A stretch of 64,000 bases of DNA from Thereva unica (taxonomy: Eukaryota; Arthropoda; Insecta; Diptera; Therevidae). The position numbers and the translations under genes are program-made. Positions 60,911 through 64,000 of this stretch are shown piece after piece. Under the pieces are notes generated by a model. That model ran no database searches, was not told the origin of the DNA, and saw only the letters and a list, made by a program, of their open reading frames with translations. The stretch lies in contig OX465281.1 of NCBI GenBank assembly GCA_949987705.1, positions 172,064,516-172,128,515 on the forward strand, given 5' to 3'. The number at the start of each line of letters is the position of its first letter. Within the stretch, counting starts at the first letter, position 1.

Positions 60911-61332
60911 GTAAGTATGTGAAAGCAAGTTATTTGTATCTTATTGGTTGCGTTGTTTTCTTTTGTCTTTGTTTATTCTCTAACGTTTTACCGAAATTAT
61001 TATAGTAGAAAACGATTTCACCTATGCTTTAGTTTCTGTTCTTAAACATTCACTATCTACATAATATAAAATACATTAGTTTAAAGAAAAAATCCATTAC
61101 TGAGAGCGTATTATTCCAGAAATATCAAAACAAGAACCTATATATATACAAATATTTATTATGAAGATTTATTCGTTTAGTATTTAGTTTAATTGACTAA
61201 ATGGTAATTGAATAATTTACCATAATCAGAAACTCACATTAGACAGGTTTTACTTACCATTGATCTTTTTTCTTTACTTAAGCCCATAAGATCAGCAAAT
61301 CTTAATTATGCCGTAAATATTTCAACTGATTA
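60911..61332 (+). other. Start of intron 10
   Basis: AT-rich, no motif seen apart from the strong donor at its start. Confidence 0.5.
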
Positions 61333-61516
61333 TCAAAATTCAAAAACAGATTCAAATGCAAACGCAGCCTCAGGTTCAAATTCAAGCATCGTCACAGCAA
61401 ACAATGCTGTCACAACTTCCTCATATTCCTGCGACTATTAAGCTCCAGGCTCATCAAACGCAAACAACCCAAACCCAATTCCGAAAACCTTACCTGCATT
61501 ACCTGTATCACACCAC
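61333..61516 (+). repeat. Intronic copy of part of Bap170 exon 8
   Basis: Nearly identical to 59812-60003 over about 170 bp, beginning at AATTCAAAAACAGATTC and ending near TATCACACCA. A 4-bp deletion (AAACCCAATTCC for AAACCCAAACAATTCC) and a deletion near the end destroy the frame. Same strand as the gene, 0.4 kb after exon 10. Confidence 0.92.
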
Positions 61517-61944
61517 TATTTAAAAAGTTGAAATTTTTGGTAAATGTAGGCAATATGGCCATTGATAGGTGTTTCTTTTTTAGCCCACACGTACATATAT
61601 ATTTATAAATCATGGACCATACCGATGTTACACACGGCTTTTGATGACACCTGATTGTGTTTTTGTAGCTACGCTCGCCCGATTTTGTGCTTGTTTTAAA
61701 TTATTTCACAACGCTACATTATCTTCCATGATTTAAATGGTCATGCAAAAGCAAATGCAACCTAATCATACATTCTTTGGTATGCTTCAATCTAATGATA
61801 TACCCAACTTCCTTTATCATTTCTTTCATTTCCCTTTTTGATAAAATGTGATTTTGAATGGTTTTTCTTCTTCAAAATAGTAACACATTGCTGTTAACAG
61901 TATTCACTTCGAAAGTTATAGAAAATCTTGACTTAATAAAAAAA

Positions 61945-62310
61945 AATTAAAAAACCGACTTCAGAAAAAAAACCGCACAAAATGCACAAAAAAGAATGAA
62001 ATAATTGTTTGTAATTCTTAACAACATTAATCCAATCAGAAGGGATCTAGAAAGAAGAATCACTTTTGAAGACGGTGCCAGGTAGTAGTTGACTTTGATT
62101 GCACTAACCCCTGCTTCGGGAATTGTTTTCATTTCTTTGTTAGGCTTATGCCCTTAATACATCACCCACAGGTATTAGCACCGTCTTCAAAAGTGATTCT
62201 TCTTTCTAGATCCCTTTTGATTGGATTAATGTTGTTAAGAATTACAAACAATTATTTCATCCTTTTTTGTGCATTTTGTGCGGTTTTTTTCTGAAGTCGG
62301 TTTTTAATTT
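61945..62310. repeat. Fold-back element, about 134-bp arms
   Basis: 61945-62079 (AAAAACCGACTTCAG ... GAAGACGGTGC) is inverted at 62178-62310 with very few differences. The loop of about 98 nt contains AACCCCTGCTTCGGGAATTG. AAAACCGACTTCAG ends are common among insect MITEs. Non-coding. Confidence 0.9.
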
Positions 62311-62934
62311 TTTTTTTATTTCGTACTTTTTAGTCCACTCGTTTTTTCGGGGGCAATATAAAAACAAATTATTAAGGTAGGTCTACACGGCACAAATAGA
62401 CGTTGCGTGTGAACTCAACTGTTGGGCTTGCACAATCTAAAAGGTTTAGATTGTACCAAATATATCTCGGTGATGTTCGACCACTTGCTCCTCCGACCTT
62501 ATCACAATTAATGTAACATAATATAACGCGTAGATAAGTATAAATATAATGCACAATAACTAATGGAGGTAATTTTCACGCGTCATTTGCACTCAGTTTA
62601 TTTACATAATTCGACTTGCGCCAGACAATTAAAAAAACTAAATCGTTGCGTATGAACCTACCTTTACGATAAGTATGACACGCTGCCGTAGTATCGTTTA
62701 ACCGACAATGCAGCGTACGTATTGCGATAATGATTCTTCTTTTTAAATCCATTCTGAGAAGTATAACACGCCGCCGCGCCATCGAAAAAATCTAAGCAGT
62801 AGCTAAATAGTTGCATATTTTCCGACGAATTTAAAAAAAACTTATTTAATATGGAACAAAATTTTCCGGGGGAAATTAAAAGAAATATTTATTGTGAAGT
62901 CGATAGCTTACTGTACTATACTCGTCATACACTT
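62311..62934. other. No feature recognised
   Basis: Short frames only, AT-rich, no coding signature. CGCCGCCGCGCC at 62769 is a small GC-rich patch. Confidence 0.4.
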
Positions 62935-63262
62935 TCATTTGATACCCATAACAAGGACGTTGTAAAGAAAAAGTAAGCCGCCAATTTGTGTTGGCCGCCA
63001 TTTTGGGTTTTGAATGAAGCCACATAGCGAAGTGTGTTCGACTTGTCACACCCTTTCATTTGATATCCATTTCGGGGGTCGGGGAGCCCAATTGCAGAAT
63101 TCGACTTCGCCATCTTGATTTTTTTACAAAATGATCAGATTGTATTGTCATGCGAACTATACGTACATATGTGTAAAATTTGCAATTGATCGGTTATATG
63201 GAAGTGGGTCAAAATCAAGTTCAACATTTGTTTACAGTACACACACATACAAATAAAGGAAA
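62935..63262 (+). repeat. Dispersed repeat, single-unit relative of 1345-2854
   Basis: CACTTTCATTTGATACCCAT, GTTGTAAAGAAAAAGTAAGC and GGCCGCCATTTTGG mirror the minisatellite unit. A second CACCCTTTCATTTGATATCC follows about 120 bp later. 63107-63262 matches 12735-12925. Confidence 0.75.
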
Positions 63263-63517
63263 TATAAGCTTAATTGCCATTGATAGCGGGAAAATCAAAT
63301 ATAAACAATAAAATTCTTTGATTTTTCACCCACGTCAAGATATATTTCTTTATTTAATATAAACAATAGTTTTTGAGTTGCAAATCAAAACTGTAAGCCA
63401 TAATTTCGTTATCATCGGTTTTTGTTCTGGAAGCAAATTTAGAGACATGTCAAAAACTTGTTTCGAAACAAAATTCTCCGAAGGAAATTAAAAAAAAATA
63501 TTATGACGAAAAAAAAA

Positions 63518-63600
63518 GCGCCGCGAGCCGAAGAATTGAACTCGCAGCCTCACAGAGTCCCCAGGCGAGGGTACTTCTCCCTAGCCCTCTGCGCCATGGC
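63518..63600 (-). other. tRNA-like sequence 1 (degraded)
   Basis: The minus strand reads GCCATGGCGCAGAGGGCTAG (A-box-like) and, 40 nt later, GAGTTCAATTC (B-box-like, two changes). Length 83 with a class-II-like variable region. The acceptor stem has mismatches and the T stem does not close well, so it is a SINE head or tRNA pseudogene rather than a gene. Confidence 0.5.
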
Positions 63601-63679
63601 TGATACTATCGGTGGTTGACTAATATGTTAATAAATCATTTCAGAAAGAAGTAAAAGAGAAAAAGAAAACAATCTGCCC

Positions 63680-63757
63680 CGACCGACCAGGGCTTGAACC
63701 TGCAACGCCACACGCCGCTGGATCGAGGATCCAACGCGCTACGCACTCTCCCACCGG
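63680..63757 (-). other. tRNA-like sequence 2 (good B box)
   Basis: The minus strand has GTGGGAGAGTGCGTAGCGCG (A-box-like) and a perfect B box GGTTCAAGCCC (63700-63690), with the arm GGATCCTCGATCC where an anticodon arm would be. The acceptor stem is not convincing. Together with 63518-63600 it forms a pair of tRNA-like units about 160 bp apart in the same orientation. Confidence 0.5.
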
Positions 63758-64000
63758 TTTTGCAACAATAAAGTAATTTGCTCGGTACCTATGAAATGTT
63801 TAGGTTGAACTAATTTTAACAGTTTTTTATGTCTAACTTCGAACTCCTTTATCAGAATTTCGAAAAAATTTAACGGGACCATCGTGGGAAACTCCCCCTT
63901 CAAATGAACCAAAAAAAAAGCAAAAAGTTATTGGGTTACAAAGTTATGCGTGAACAGGACTACAAAATACCTACACGTCGAATTGAGTAACCTCCTCTTT
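63758..64000. other. No feature recognised at right edge
   Basis: AT-rich sequence without an identifiable Bap170 exon. Confidence 0.4.

Noticed and set aside
1..64000. CRISPR arrays, rRNA genes, bacterial or endogenous viral genes
   Set aside because: Looked for and not seen. The tandem repeats lack spacer structure, and the only gag-pol is an LTR retrotransposon without an envelope gene in the window.

Overview
The window is a stretch of AT-rich insect nuclear DNA, most likely dipteran. It has spliced genes with GT-AG introns and a dense arthropod transposon load (LOA/I-type, Jockey-type and RTE-type LINEs, a CsRn1-like Ty3/Gypsy element, Tc1, hAT and P-type DNA elements, many MITEs). The species cannot be fixed from this sequence. 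No bacterial or viral gene was seen.

One cellular gene is recognisable. It lies on the + strand and spans 7669 to 60910, and it continues past the right edge. It encodes the insect orthologue of ARID2, Drosophila Bap170, a signature subunit of the PBAP (Polybromo/Brahma) chromatin remodeller. Ten coding exons were placed; their phases join without a break and give 1764 residues in the order ARID, ARM-like region, RFX-type winged helix, long Q-rich linker, two C2H2 zinc fingers. The last exon or exons are not in the window. Intron 3 (17.6 kb) and intron 7 (30.0 kb) hold most of the mobile DNA.

Layout. 1-7668: upstream DNA with a 128-bp minisatellite inside a dispersed element, a repeat interrupted by a MITE whose empty site is seen elsewhere in the window, and two tandem MITE copies shortly before the gene. 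7669-9325: exons 1-3. 9326-26923 (intron 3): LINE debris, an 8.9-kb block bounded by hAT-type ends and an 8-bp duplication (14540-23470) that contains a P-type transposase remnant and a 4.6-kb long inverted repeat, then a 5'-truncated I/LOA-type LINE. 26924-28357: exons 4-7. 28358-58342 (intron 7): a truncated RTE-type LINE; a Tc1 element hit by two RTE-type LINEs, one of them full length with an open 969-codon frame; a LOA-type LINE inserted in another LINE and itself carrying a LINE fragment; a Gypsy element containing a Jockey-type LINE that contains a DNA element. 58343-60910: exons 8-10. 60911-64000: intron sequence with a copied piece of exon 8, a fold-back element and tRNA-like repeats.

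The most notable signal is at the 5' ends of two unrelated LINEs on the minus strand, the RTE-type element at 35764 and the LOA-type element at 42810. Both begin with a closely similar sequence of about 65-70 nt that can fold as an HDV-like self-cleaving ribozyme. In the RTE-type element the target-site duplication starts at the base next to the predicted cleavage point. All target-site duplications, nesting relations and folds below were read by eye; no alignment, folding or database search was run.
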